DNA of 64,000 nucleotides, taken from NCBI GenBank assembly GCA_937911325.1, contig CALDSD010000093.1:64001-128000 (forward strand), given 5' to 3'. This DNA comes from an uncultured Neomegalonema sp. Its GTDB lineage: Bacteria > Pseudomonadota > Alphaproteobacteria > Rhodobacterales > Rhodobacteraceae. Made by a program: the position numbers and the translations under genes. Every line of letters begins with the position of its first letter. Position 1 is the stretch's first letter. The notes beneath the pieces are model-generated. The model was not told where the DNA came from. It saw only the letters and a program-made list of their open reading frames with translations, and made no database searches. Below, one piece after another: positions 40,945 through 48,668 of this stretch.

Positions 40945-41928
40945 CTAGTACTCGTAAATCGAAACGCTGCACGGACCGGCGCCGACCGGAACATCCCGGA
41001 TCTTGGGCGTCGCAGCCTTCGCCGCAAGCGGCGACGGGCCTACGCTCAAAACGGTCGCGGAATTGGCGACGCGGTTGGGTTTCGTGCCGGTGCGAGCAAA
41101 CGCAGACAAGATAATCGTGTCCGACAAGGCGTCGTAGAGCAGACCGCGGGGGCCGGGACCGGTGTCAAACCGGCGCGCGACCGCCGACTTCTTGAGATCG
41201 ATCGCCACGACTTCGCTCGTGTCCTCGATCGAGACGTAGGCGATGAGGCTGTCCGGAGAGTAAGCGGTGCCGCGCGCGCCCTTGCTGCCGACGTCGACTT
41301 CTTTCTTGGCGACGCCTTTCACCGCGTCAATGATCGTGACGTAGGAGGTCTGGTTGTTCGCAGCGACGACGATACGGCCGTTCGGCGACACGGCGGCGCT
41401 GTAGGGCATCGTGTCGGGTCCGGTCTGAATACGTTTCACTTCCCGGACCGCTTCGAAGTCCGGCGAGTCGCTCAGCAGTTCTGAGATGTCGACCATCGAA
41501 ACGTAGTCGCTGCCCGAAATCGGAACGAATGCGTGCTTGCCGTCAGGCGTGATGTCAGGGTGCCGAGGCTCTCGCCCGACAGACAAGGTCGTGACCTCCT
41601 CCCGCGAGCGCAGATCGATGACCGAAACTGTGTTGTCGCCAGCGTTCGACACGACCGCAAACCGATCGCCGGGGACGATCGCGAGCCCGATCGGCGCGAT
41701 CCCAACCGTGATCCGTCCAACCTCGCGAAGTGATTTGGCGTCAATCTCCGAAACCGTGTTTCCGGCATGGTTGGTGACAAAGCCGCGCCCTTCCTTGGTG
41801 AAGCGGACCGCGCCGCGAGGACCATTGCCGACCGGAATCTTCCCAATCGGCTCCATTTTCACCTCCTCCGCATCTAAAACGGTAATCGTCCCGGAGTCGG
41901 TATCTGTTGAAAAGAGCAACTTAGGCAT
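40945..41928 (-). CDS. YncE-like beta-propeller protein
   Basis: 327 residues built of about seven 40-residue repeats. The YVTN pattern shows in segments such as KIPVGNGPRGAVRFTKEGRGFVTN, ITVGIAPIGLAIVPGDRFAVV and LSVGREPRHPDITPDGKHAFV. Unlike most YncE proteins it begins MPKLLFSTDTDSG without a signal peptide, so it should be cytoplasmic unless exported another way. Ligand and role are unknown. It is divergent from the cyclopropane synthase gene across about 220 bp. Confidence 0.83.
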   Translation of the reverse strand: MPKLLFSTDTDSGTITVLDAEEVKMEPIGKIPVGNGPRGAVRFTKEGRGFVTNHAGNTVSEIDAKSLREVGRITVGIAPIGLAIVPGDRFAVVSNAGDNTVSVIDLRSREEVTTLSVGREPRHPDITPDGKHAFVPISGSDYVSMVDISELLSDSPDFEAVREVKRIQTGPDTMPYSAAVSPNGRIVVAANNQTSYVTIIDAVKGVAKKEVDVGSKGARGTAYSPDSLIAYVSIEDTSEVVAIDLKKSAVARRFDTGPGPRGLLYDALSDTIILSAFARTGTKPNRVANSATVLSVGPSPLAAKAATPKIRDVPVGAGPCSVSIYEY

Positions 41929-42151
41929 TTCAATCCCTTTTTTCTCGTATTTTCAGTCGGGTAGAGGGACTAATCATAGAGCTTCGGTGGCCAGGTTAAA
42001 GCGTATTTTGGGATTTTTCTCGTTTTCTGTGGCGCGCGCGGCCGTCCGGAAGAGCTCGCGGCGATGATATCCAAAGTCGTTAATCGTGATTGGCGTTCCG
42101 CCGGCGCCAAGGTACCGTCGGCCAGATTCTGGTTCAGTTTTGGAGACGGCG

Positions 42152-43498
42152 ATGCCTGCGGTGTCCAGCGCAACGGCGGAGCAAGCGCCGCGACCCTCAC
42201 ACGACGACCGATTGCTGAAAGCGGCGCGGCAGGCGATCGGAATGATCCGAGAGGCCGTTGACGCCCATTTCTCGGTTCGCCTTTGGGATGGAACGGTCGA
42301 ACCGCTCGGACGCGCGGTGACGCCGGGACTACAGGTTGCGATCAACTCGCCCGGAGTGTTGCCCTCGTTGCTCCGAAGACCCACGCTCGACCGCTTGATC
42401 CGACACTACGCGCATGGCCGGATCGATATCGAGGGCGGCACCGTCATCGACATTGGCGAACCGTTCGCCCTCGATCAGACCAAGCGAAAGGCCCTCCGGC
42501 GCATCAACAAGGTTGCGCTCGCAAAGACGATCTGGCCCCTGCTCACAGCCAAGGGCGACGCCCCTGACGCCAGCCGCGATTTCGGCGCGGGCGCAGAAGG
42601 AACCGGTCGCCAAAAGGGCGACAACAAGCGGTTCATCGGCTTCCACTACGACGTCAGCAACGACTTCTATAAGCTCTTCCTCGACCCTGAGATGCAGTAC
42701 TCCTGCGGCTACTTCACCGAATGGACCAACAGCCTCGAACAGGCGCAGCGCGACAAGCTCGACATGATCTGTCGCAAGTTGCGCCTGAAGCCTGGTGAGC
42801 GGATGCTTGATATCGGTTCCGGATGGGGCGGGCTGCTTTGCCATGCCGTGCAAAACTACGGGGTGCGCGGCCATGGCGTGACGCTCTCTGAAGAGCAGCT
42901 CGCGCTGGCGCAGGAAAAAGTGGAGCGCCTGGGCATCGCCGACAAGATTACGTTCGAGCTGCGCGACTATCAGGAACTCGATGGACGGTTCGACAAGATC
43001 GCATCGATCGGAATGTACGAGCATATCGGGCTCGCCAACATCCCTGCCTACTTCCAGAAGACGCGCTCTTTGCTAGCCGATGACGGGCTTTTCCTGAACC
43101 ATGCGATCTCTCGACGGGCGAAACGCAAAAGCAAGCGTTTCTCGGCGCGCCCGGAGCAACTGGCGCTGCAGAAGTACATCTTCCCGGGCGGAGAGCTCGA
43201 CGACATCGGCCATAGCGTAGCCGAAATGGAGAAAACGGGCTTTGAGGTCCACGACGTGGAAGCGTGGCGGCCCCATTACGAGCAAACGACGAGGCACTGG
43301 TGCGAGCGGCTCTCTGCGCGCCGCGAGGAGGCCGAGGCTCTGGTTGGTCCTGAAGCCTATCGGATTTGGGTGGCGTATCTGGGCGGGTGCTCGCTGGCGT
43401 TCAAGCGTGGCTCCGCGCGGATCTATCAGACCCTCGCTGGAAAGTCCGCGCGGGGGCCGCGGGCGGTGCCGCCGACGCGCGCCGACCTATATGAGTGA
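42152..43498 (+). CDS. cfa: Cyclopropane-fatty-acyl-phospholipid synthase family methyltransferase
   Basis: 448 residues. Cfa methylates unsaturated acyl chains of membrane phospholipids using S-adenosylmethionine. Family text includes NDFYKLFLDPEMQYSCGYFTEW near residue 170, the SAM loop MLDIGSGWGGLLCHAV near residue 210, and SIGMYEHIGLANIPAYFQ. The N-terminal 140 residues are the lipid-binding half typical of Cfa. The ATG at 42152 follows TGGAGAC; an in-frame upstream ATG at 42086 is less likely. Confidence 0.92.
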   Translation: MPAVSSATAEQAPRPSHDDRLLKAARQAIGMIREAVDAHFSVRLWDGTVEPLGRAVTPGLQVAINSPGVLPSLLRRPTLDRLIRHYAHGRIDIEGGTVIDIGEPFALDQTKRKALRRINKVALAKTIWPLLTAKGDAPDASRDFGAGAEGTGRQKGDNKRFIGFHYDVSNDFYKLFLDPEMQYSCGYFTEWTNSLEQAQRDKLDMICRKLRLKPGERMLDIGSGWGGLLCHAVQNYGVRGHGVTLSEEQLALAQEKVERLGIADKITFELRDYQELDGRFDKIASIGMYEHIGLANIPAYFQKTRSLLADDGLFLNHAISRRAKRKSKRFSARPEQLALQKYIFPGGELDDIGHSVAEMEKTGFEVHDVEAWRPHYEQTTRHWCERLSARREEAEALVGPEAYRIWVAYLGGCSLAFKRGSARIYQTLAGKSARGPRAVPPTRADLYE

Positions 43499-43701
43499 CG
43501 CACGTCTCGGATATTGCGACCGCAGCGCTGCATATTGAACCGAGCAATCACACCTGCGTCGTCTGCTCCGGCGTCCGCTTCCGGCGAGATCGACGATCAG
43601 GTTGCGGAGATTTGCCGGCCATGACCGTTCGCGCTGTCGGCGAATGAAATTCTATTGATTAAACGACTAGGCACAGCCCAGTCCTTTCATAAATCGGTTC
43701 C

Positions 43702-45249
43702 ATGAAGAAAACCGCGGAAGAATTCGAACTAAAGGTCGACCTGACTGAGATCGAAATGGCGGCGTTGCGGCGCCGCGCCGTCCTGCGTTCGCTCGGAACG
43801 GGGCCTGCGGCGACACGATGGCTGCGGTCGATCTACTTCGACACGCCGGATCATCATCTGAGCCAGCAGGGCGCGGCGCTGCGCCTGCGCAAAGTTGACG
43901 ATCGGTGGATCCAGACCGTGAAGATCGGCGGGGGCGTCGTCGCCGGGGTTTCGCGGTTATTGGAATGCGAGGCAGAGGTCTCTGGACCGGAACTCGACCC
44001 TTCCGCCATCGCGAACGTGCGGGTGCGCAAGGCCGTCATTGCGGCGCTGGACAGCGGTGAACTGGCGCCGGTTTTCGAAACGCGCATCCGTCGCACGACG
44101 CGCCCGTTGCAAACCTCCTGCGGCGAGACGGCGGAGCTGGCCCTGGATGTCGGCGAAATCATCGCCGGAGAGGCCCGACGACCGATCATCGAGGCTGAGC
44201 TCGAGCTGCTTTCGGACGACCCGAGCGCGATCTTTTCCCTCGCTGAACAGATCTTTGACGGCGCGCCGATGCGGTTCGCGCGCTACAACAAAGCGGCGCG
44301 GGGGTTTCAGCTCGCCAGAGGAGAGGAAGAGCCGGACCGGATCGCCGAACGCGCCGAAACCAGGTTGATCACTCCAGATCACTCCGTCGAAACCGCCTTC
44401 GAAGCGATCTTCCGCGACTGTCTGCGAATGATTGCGGCGAACGCGAGCTTGGTGATGGACGACGACGGCCCGGAAGGCCCACATCAGCTCAGGGTGGGAT
44501 TGCGACGTTTGCGCAGCGCGATCAAATCGTTTCGGCCAGCCCTTCGGCGGACGCCGATGAAAGACGTCGAACGAGCTGCGCGAGACTGGGCCCGCGTTCT
44601 GGGAGAGTTGCGCGACGCGGATGTCCTCGCGGAAGAGATCGTCGCCCCCGCGGCCGAAGCGATGGGCAAGTCGTGCGGTTTGCTTCTGGAAGCGCTCGAG
44701 GCGCATCGAACGCAGACACGTGCGGCGGTCCGCCGACGGCTCGTGACGGAACGGTTCGGCGCATTCTCCTTAGATCTGGCGGCGGCTGTCGAAACGCGCC
44801 GTTGGGCGCCAAAGAAGAAACAAATACGCAAAGCGCTGAAACAGGCCGTACAGCCTTTTGCGGCTGTCGCCCTGCAAAACGCCTGGGACGACGTCGCCAG
44901 CTGGGGAAACCGCATTGACGAGCTGACGACGCCGGAACGTCACGAGATGCGAAAAGCGCTCAAGACGTTCCGATACGCGGTCGACTTCTTCTCGCCAGCT
45001 TTCGATCCGGATGACGTCAAAGACTTTGGCAAGATGTTGCGGAAGCTGCAGAACGGCTTTGGGTTCCTCAACGATCTTGCGACCGCTGAAGGCTTGCCCG
45101 ATCTCTTCATTGATCATCCCGAACAAAAACGGCTGCAAAAACTCGCCGGAAAAGTCGTCGATTGGCACGAAGAGCGCGCGCATGAGACATGGGACAAGGC
45201 CGTGTCGCGCTGGCGGTCCTTGTCAAAAGCGCCGAAATTCTGGCTTTGA
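43702..45249 (+). CDS. CYTH and CHAD domain protein
   Basis: 515 residues with two domains. Residues about 8-200 form a CYTH domain, with the signature EFELKVDL near residue 7 and charged strands such as YFDTPDHHLSQQGAALRLRK. CYTH proteins are triphosphate-binding tunnel enzymes, often inorganic triphosphatases. Residues about 225-505 form a helical, His-rich CHAD domain (PHQLRVGLRRLRSAIKSFRP, later EMRKALKTFRYAVDFFSP), which binds polyphosphate. The gene stands alone in direction ahead of yciB. Activity on tripolyphosphate is the best guess. Confidence 0.9.
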   Translation: MKKTAEEFELKVDLTEIEMAALRRRAVLRSLGTGPAATRWLRSIYFDTPDHHLSQQGAALRLRKVDDRWIQTVKIGGGVVAGVSRLLECEAEVSGPELDPSAIANVRVRKAVIAALDSGELAPVFETRIRRTTRPLQTSCGETAELALDVGEIIAGEARRPIIEAELELLSDDPSAIFSLAEQIFDGAPMRFARYNKAARGFQLARGEEEPDRIAERAETRLITPDHSVETAFEAIFRDCLRMIAANASLVMDDDGPEGPHQLRVGLRRLRSAIKSFRPALRRTPMKDVERAARDWARVLGELRDADVLAEEIVAPAAEAMGKSCGLLLEALEAHRTQTRAAVRRRLVTERFGAFSLDLAAAVETRRWAPKKKQIRKALKQAVQPFAAVALQNAWDDVASWGNRIDELTTPERHEMRKALKTFRYAVDFFSPAFDPDDVKDFGKMLRKLQNGFGFLNDLATAEGLPDLFIDHPEQKRLQKLAGKVVDWHEERAHETWDKAVSRWRSLSKAPKFWL

Positions 45250-45320
45250 CGCGTCTGCGCGCGCCGGAACTGTCGACACGACGTCTCAGATCGCCTACCT
45301 GACCGTCCGAGATCGCCGCT

Positions 45321-45974
45321 GTGGCGCACCTTACGCTGGAGACACTGTTGTCCCAAACCGCCCAAAACTCTGGCGACGCGCCAGAGATCTCGCCGCTGCT
45401 GAAGATCGGGCTCGAGCTTGGCCCGCTCGTGATCTTCTTCGTGAGCTTCAATTGGCTGAAAGACCCGGACGACGCGGTGAACCTCGATGCGCTGATCTGG
45501 GCGACGGGGATCTTTATCGTCGCCTTGTTGACCGCGATGGCCGTGACCTGGGCTCTGACGAAGAAGCTGTCGCGCATGGCCGTCATCACGGCCGCCGTCG
45601 TGGTGGTGATGGGCGGTCTGACGGTTCTGCTTGAGGACGAAACCTTCCTCAAGATGCGCCCCACGATCGTAAACTGCGCGTTCGCTGCCGTGTTGACCTT
45701 CGGCTTGCTGCGCGGTCAGAGCTATCTTCAGTATCTGATTGGCGAGTTGCTGCCATTGGAGCGCGAAGGCTGGATGAAGCTGACGCGCAACTGGGCGATC
45801 TACTTCGCTTTCGTAGCAATCGTGAACGAGATCGTCTGGCGCAGCGTCGACACCGACACTTGGGTGACGGTGAAAACCTTCGTCTATCCCGTGCTGGCGT
45901 TTGGCTTCATGATGGCGCAAACGCCTTTGATCTCGCGCTATTCGATCGAAGAAGACGCGGACGGCAAAGCCTAA
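45321..45974 (+). CDS. yciB: Inner membrane protein YciB (septation protein A family)
   Basis: 217 residues with about five membrane helices. Family text is clear: LLKIGLELGPLVIFFVSFNWL, GGLTVLLEDETFLKMRPTIVN, LQYLIGELLPLEREGWMKLTRNW. YciB (IspZ) affects cell envelope integrity and septation; its molecular role is unclear. The start is GTG at 45321, as no ATG lies close. Its last 4 bp overlap the 3' end of the convergent nitrile-hydratase-like alpha gene. Confidence 0.92.
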   Translation: MAHLTLETLLSQTAQNSGDAPEISPLLKIGLELGPLVIFFVSFNWLKDPDDAVNLDALIWATGIFIVALLTAMAVTWALTKKLSRMAVITAAVVVVMGGLTVLLEDETFLKMRPTIVNCAFAAVLTFGLLRGQSYLQYLIGELLPLEREGWMKLTRNWAIYFAFVAIVNEIVWRSVDTDTWVTVKTFVYPVLAFGFMMAQTPLISRYSIEEDADGKA

Positions 45975-46603
45975 ATCTGAGGAACGGCGACGCCGATCAT
46001 GCTGTCGCGGCTGACGATTTCCGCGAGCTGCTCCTCGCTCCAGCCCTCAGCGCCGTCGGGGCGCTTTGGCAGGACGAGGTAGCGCATGTCCGCCGTCGAA
46101 TCATGCACGCGCAAAGCGGTCGTTCCAGGAAGCTCGACGCCAAATTCCTTCAGAACAGTCCGCGGCTCCCGCACGGCCCGCGTGCGGTAGGCCCGCTGCT
46201 TGTACCAGTCCGGCGGTAACCCCAACACGTTCCGCGGGTAACATGAACACAACGTACAGACGACGAGGTTGTGCACATCCTCGGTGTTCTCGACGACGAT
46301 CAGTTTCAAGGCGTCAACCTCGATCCCCATCTCTCGGCACGCAGCCGATCCATCCGCCAACAGGCGCGCTTTGAAATCCTCGTCGCTCCAGGCGCGTGCG
46401 ACGACTTTCGCCCCCAGCGCCGGAGAACGCCTGTCCATGCTGTCGATCTGGGCCTGGATCTCTTCGGCGGTCGCAATCCCTTTCTCGACGAGCAGCTCGC
46501 GCACGGCGATCTCCATCACCTGCCAGTGCGTGAGCGGAGCGTCCTGATCGGGGCGATAAGGGTGCCCTGAAGGACTGACATGATCATGTCCGTCATGCGG
46601 CAT
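45971..46603 (-). CDS. Nitrile hydratase alpha / thiocyanate hydrolase gamma-like subunit
   Basis: 210 residues. The metal motif VCTLCSC with Cys116, Cys119, Ser120 and Cys121 is intact, followed by YPRNVLGLPPDWYK. Thr in the CTLC form marks the cobalt type; iron enzymes have Ser. Two of the cysteines are oxidised in known members. Nitrile hydratase hydrates nitriles to amides; thiocyanate hydrolase splits thiocyanate to carbonyl sulfide and ammonia. It is the last gene of a three-gene unit, its ATG sharing one base with the preceding stop (TGATG). No activator or cobalt transporter is adjacent. Confidence 0.92.
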   Translation of the reverse strand: MPHDGHDHVSPSGHPYRPDQDAPLTHWQVMEIAVRELLVEKGIATAEEIQAQIDSMDRRSPALGAKVVARAWSDEDFKARLLADGSAACREMGIEVDALKLIVVENTEDVHNLVVCTLCSCYPRNVLGLPPDWYKQRAYRTRAVREPRTVLKEFGVELPGTTALRVHDSTADMRYLVLPKRPDGAEGWSEEQLAEIVSRDSMIGVAVPQI

Positions 46604-46998
46604 CAGCCGAGTTCCTTTTCAAGCCGCGCAGCTTGCGCGTCGAAGTCGCCGCCATAGTCCCAGAAGGGCTCCAGCCAGCTCTCATAGATCTCGATGTCGA
46701 TCGTGTCCGTCTCCGCAAAGCCCGCCTCCGCTCCCCAGATGTCGGCCAGCGCGAACCTCACGCGATAAAGCGGCAGTTTGGGCCCGTCGCCCCGCCCGTA
46801 AGCGAGTTCCTGCGGGTCGTGAAAGTGGCCGCAGACGCGTTCGACGACGCCTGTTCTGCCGCGCACATACCATGGCGTTCGAACATGCCCCGGAGGCGCG
46901 CCAGACTTTACGCGGACCTTCTTGCCCATCGAGAAAGCCGGTTTCGCCGCATCGGCGTCCCAGTAGGGCGGCAGGAAGTTCGGCGCCGGCTCAGGCAT
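46603..46998 (-). CDS. Nitrile hydratase beta C-terminal half (thiocyanate hydrolase alpha-like)
   Basis: 131 residues corresponding to the SH3-like C-terminal half of a normal nitrile hydratase beta subunit: FSMGKKVRVKSGAPPGHVRTPWYVRGRTGVV (about 22-52) and LYRVRFALADIWG near residue 85. Arg46 in YVRG aligns with the beta Arg that contacts the oxidised cysteines. It is a separate gene rather than joined to the N-terminal half, as in thiocyanate hydrolase and a few three-subunit nitrile hydratases. It overlaps the previous gene by 8 bp. Confidence 0.88.
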   Translation of the reverse strand: MPEPAPNFLPPYWDADAAKPAFSMGKKVRVKSGAPPGHVRTPWYVRGRTGVVERVCGHFHDPQELAYGRGDGPKLPLYRVRFALADIWGAEAGFAETDTIDIEIYESWLEPFWDYGGDFDAQAARLEKELG

Positions 46999-47374
46999 CG
47001 GCCTGCTCCTTCCCCGAGTCCAGAGACGCTTCGCCGTAGGTGTCGCCCCGAGCCTGCACCTGCTCCATCTGGGCGCGCAGCTCCTCGATGGTGAAAGCGC
47101 CGGACTCGATCAGGTTCTGCGTCACCGACGCGATCCAGCGCTCGTAGTAGGTCATGGTCTCAAAGGACTCCTCGCCCATGTCCTCCAGCGCCCGACGCAG
47201 CCCGTCGACGGTGAAGTAGCCTTTCGCCGAAGCGAGCACCATCAGCGCGTCGACCCGCTTTTCCCAGAGCGCGTAATCGTGCTCATCGCGGTCGACAGGT
47301 GGGCCGGGCATCACGTCGATCAGGCCGCCCATGTCATGCCAGCGGCGACCGTTATGCTTCTTATGATCAACCAT
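46991..47374 (-). CDS. Nitrile hydratase beta N-terminal half (thiocyanate hydrolase beta-like)
   Basis: 127 residues corresponding to the helical N-terminal half of nitrile hydratase beta: HDMGGLIDVMPG near residue 13, ALWEKRVDALMVLASAKGYFTVDGLRRALEDM, and TYYERW. Arg60 in GLRRAL aligns with the first conserved beta Arg near the metal. Related small proteins also act as cobalt-loading activators in other operons, so a dual role is possible. It is the first gene of the unit; its ATG at 47374 is divergent from the DUF4399 gene. Confidence 0.88.
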   Translation of the reverse strand: MVDHKKHNGRRWHDMGGLIDVMPGPPVDRDEHDYALWEKRVDALMVLASAKGYFTVDGLRRALEDMGEESFETMTYYERWIASVTQNLIESGAFTIEELRAQMEQVQARGDTYGEASLDSGKEQADA

Positions 47375-47470
47375 TCCACGAAGATGCCGGACCCCGCTGC
47401 GACTGGCAAGTCAACGGGATCGCACCACCTTTCCACTCACCGGTGAACACAACCGGACAGGGAGGTACCA

Positions 47471-47893
47471 ATGAAAAAAACCACACTAGCGGTCGCAGCG
47501 GCCGCTTTCGCCGCGACAGCGGCTTTCGCCGGAGAGACCCCAGCGCCCGAGGGCGCGGAAGTCTACTTCATCAATGTGAAGGACGGCGACACGCTGAGCA
47601 ATCCTGTGACAATCCAGTTTGGCCTCAAGGGCATGGGCGTGGCTCCCGCTGGCACCGAGAGAGACGATACGGGCCACCATCACCTCGTCATCAACGAGGC
47701 GATCGAAGGCGAAGAGTTGAACGAGCCAATCCCCTCGGACGAGCAGCATCTGCATTTCGGCGGCGGACAAACCGAGTTGACCGTGGATCTCCCAGCGGGC
47801 GAACACACGTTGCAGCTGGTTCTCGGCGACTGGAGCCATATCCCGCACAACCCGCCGGTGATGTCCGAGCGGATCACGGTGACGGTGAAATAA
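47471..47893 (+). CDS. DUF4399 periplasmic protein
   Basis: 140 residues with a signal peptide (TTLAVAAAAFAATAAFAG) and a DUF4399 domain: EVYFINVKDGDTLSNPVTIQFGLKGMGVAPAG, DDTGHHHLVIN, EQHLHFGGGQTEL and LPAGEHTLQLVLGDWSHIPH. The many histidines suggest metal binding, but this is inference. The ATG follows a GGAGG site at 47461. A strong bidirectional hairpin terminator lies just after the stop. Confidence 0.88.
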   Translation: MKKTTLAVAAAAFAATAAFAGETPAPEGAEVYFINVKDGDTLSNPVTIQFGLKGMGVAPAGTERDDTGHHHLVINEAIEGEELNEPIPSDEQHLHFGGGQTELTVDLPAGEHTLQLVLGDWSHIPHNPPVMSERITVTVK

Positions 47894-47910
47894 GGGCTGG
47901 CACAAACGAA

Positions 47911-47936
47911 AAAGGCCGCCGGTCGGGGCGGCCTTT
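47911..47936. terminator. Bidirectional intrinsic terminator
   Basis: GGCCGCC (47914-47920) and GGCGGCC (47927-47933) form a perfect 7-bp stem with a 6-base loop, flanked by AAA on the left and TTT on the right. It serves the convergent DUF4399 and infC genes. Confidence 0.75.
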
Positions 47937-47956
47937 CCGGCATGTTGCGATGGGCG

Positions 47957-48505
47957 TCAGGTCTTCAGCGGACCGACGACCATAACCATCTGACGGCCTT
48001 CGAGCTTGGGCATCGCTTCGACTTTGCCCAGGTCCTCGACATCGTCCCGGACCTTTTCGAGAAGATCGCGACCCAGGTTCTGGTGCGCCATTTCACGACC
48101 GCGGAAACGCAAGGTGACCTTCACCTTGTCGCCTTCGCCGAGAAACTTGCGCATGCTGCGCATCTTCACGTCGTAGTCGTGATCGTCGATGTTCGGACGG
48201 AGCTTGATCTCCTTGACCTCGATGACCTTCTGCTTCTTGCGAGCCTCGGCGGCCTTCTTCTGCTGCTCGTACTTGAACTTGCCGAAGTCCATGATCTTGC
48301 ACACGGGCGGGTTGGCGCCGGGCGAGATCTCCACCAGGTCGAGGCCGACTTCTTCGGCCATATCCATGGCGTCGCGAGGGTCTACAACTCCGCGGTTTTC
48401 CCCTTCGTGGTCGATCAACCGGATCTCCGGGTCGCGGATCAGCATTCGGTTTACGCGCGGCCCCGGTTGTCGGGTCGGCGGCGCATTGTGAGGTCTACGG
48501 GCTAT
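47957..48505 (-). CDS. infC: Translation initiation factor IF-3
   Basis: 182 residues. IF-3 keeps the 30S subunit free and checks the start codon. The N domain begins [21 protein letters not shown] and has [12 protein letters not shown]; the C domain has [43 protein letters not shown]. Homology ends at an ATA codon at 48505, with a good ribosome site (GGAGTAGGAAG) just before it; the only ATG nearby runs into TAG. Like the AUU of E. coli infC, a rare AUA start would let IF-3 repress itself. An in-frame upstream extension exists but is not IF-3-like. Confidence 0.88.
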   Translation of the reverse strand: MARRPHNAPPTRQPGPRVNRMLIRDPEIRLIDHEGENRGVVDPRDAMDMAEEVGLDLVEISPGANPPVCKIMDFGKFKYEQQKKAAEARKKQKVIEVKEIKLRPNIDDHDYDVKMRSMRKFLGEGDKVKVTLRFRGREMAHQNLGRDLLEKVRDDVEDLGKVEAMPKLEGRQMVMVVGPLKT

Positions 48506-48574
48506 CTTCCTACTCCATAGTAACGCCCGGCGCAGCGAAGCGCGCCGTGATTGGGCTGACAAGTGAATCGCAGA

Positions 48575-48597
48575 GCAGGGGTGGTTATCACACCTGC
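48575..48597. other. Hairpin in the infC leader region
   Basis: GCAGG-G-GTG pairs with CAC-A-CCTGC around a 5-base loop (one mismatch), located 70 bp upstream of the infC start on the minus strand. It may be a leader structure or the end of the vWA transcript; no T-run follows. Confidence 0.3.
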
Positions 48598-48611
48598 CCT
48601 GCAATTCCCTT

Positions 48612-48639
48612 AAGATACGCGGGTTTACGCGATGCGCAA
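48612..48639 (-). promoter_or_regulatory. Possible infC promoter
   Basis: On the minus strand TTGCGC (48639-48634) and TATCTT (48617-48612) are spaced 16 bases apart, about 105 bp upstream of the AUA start. The match is moderate. Confidence 0.3.
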
Positions 48640-48668
48640 GACGGTAGACCACAGACTGTTCGGCTCGC

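Noticed and set aside
47471-47893. DUF4399 gene as a cobalt chaperone for the neighbouring nitrile hydratase-like enzyme
   Set aside because: It is divergent, exported to the periplasm, and has no similarity to known activators; histidines alone are weak evidence.
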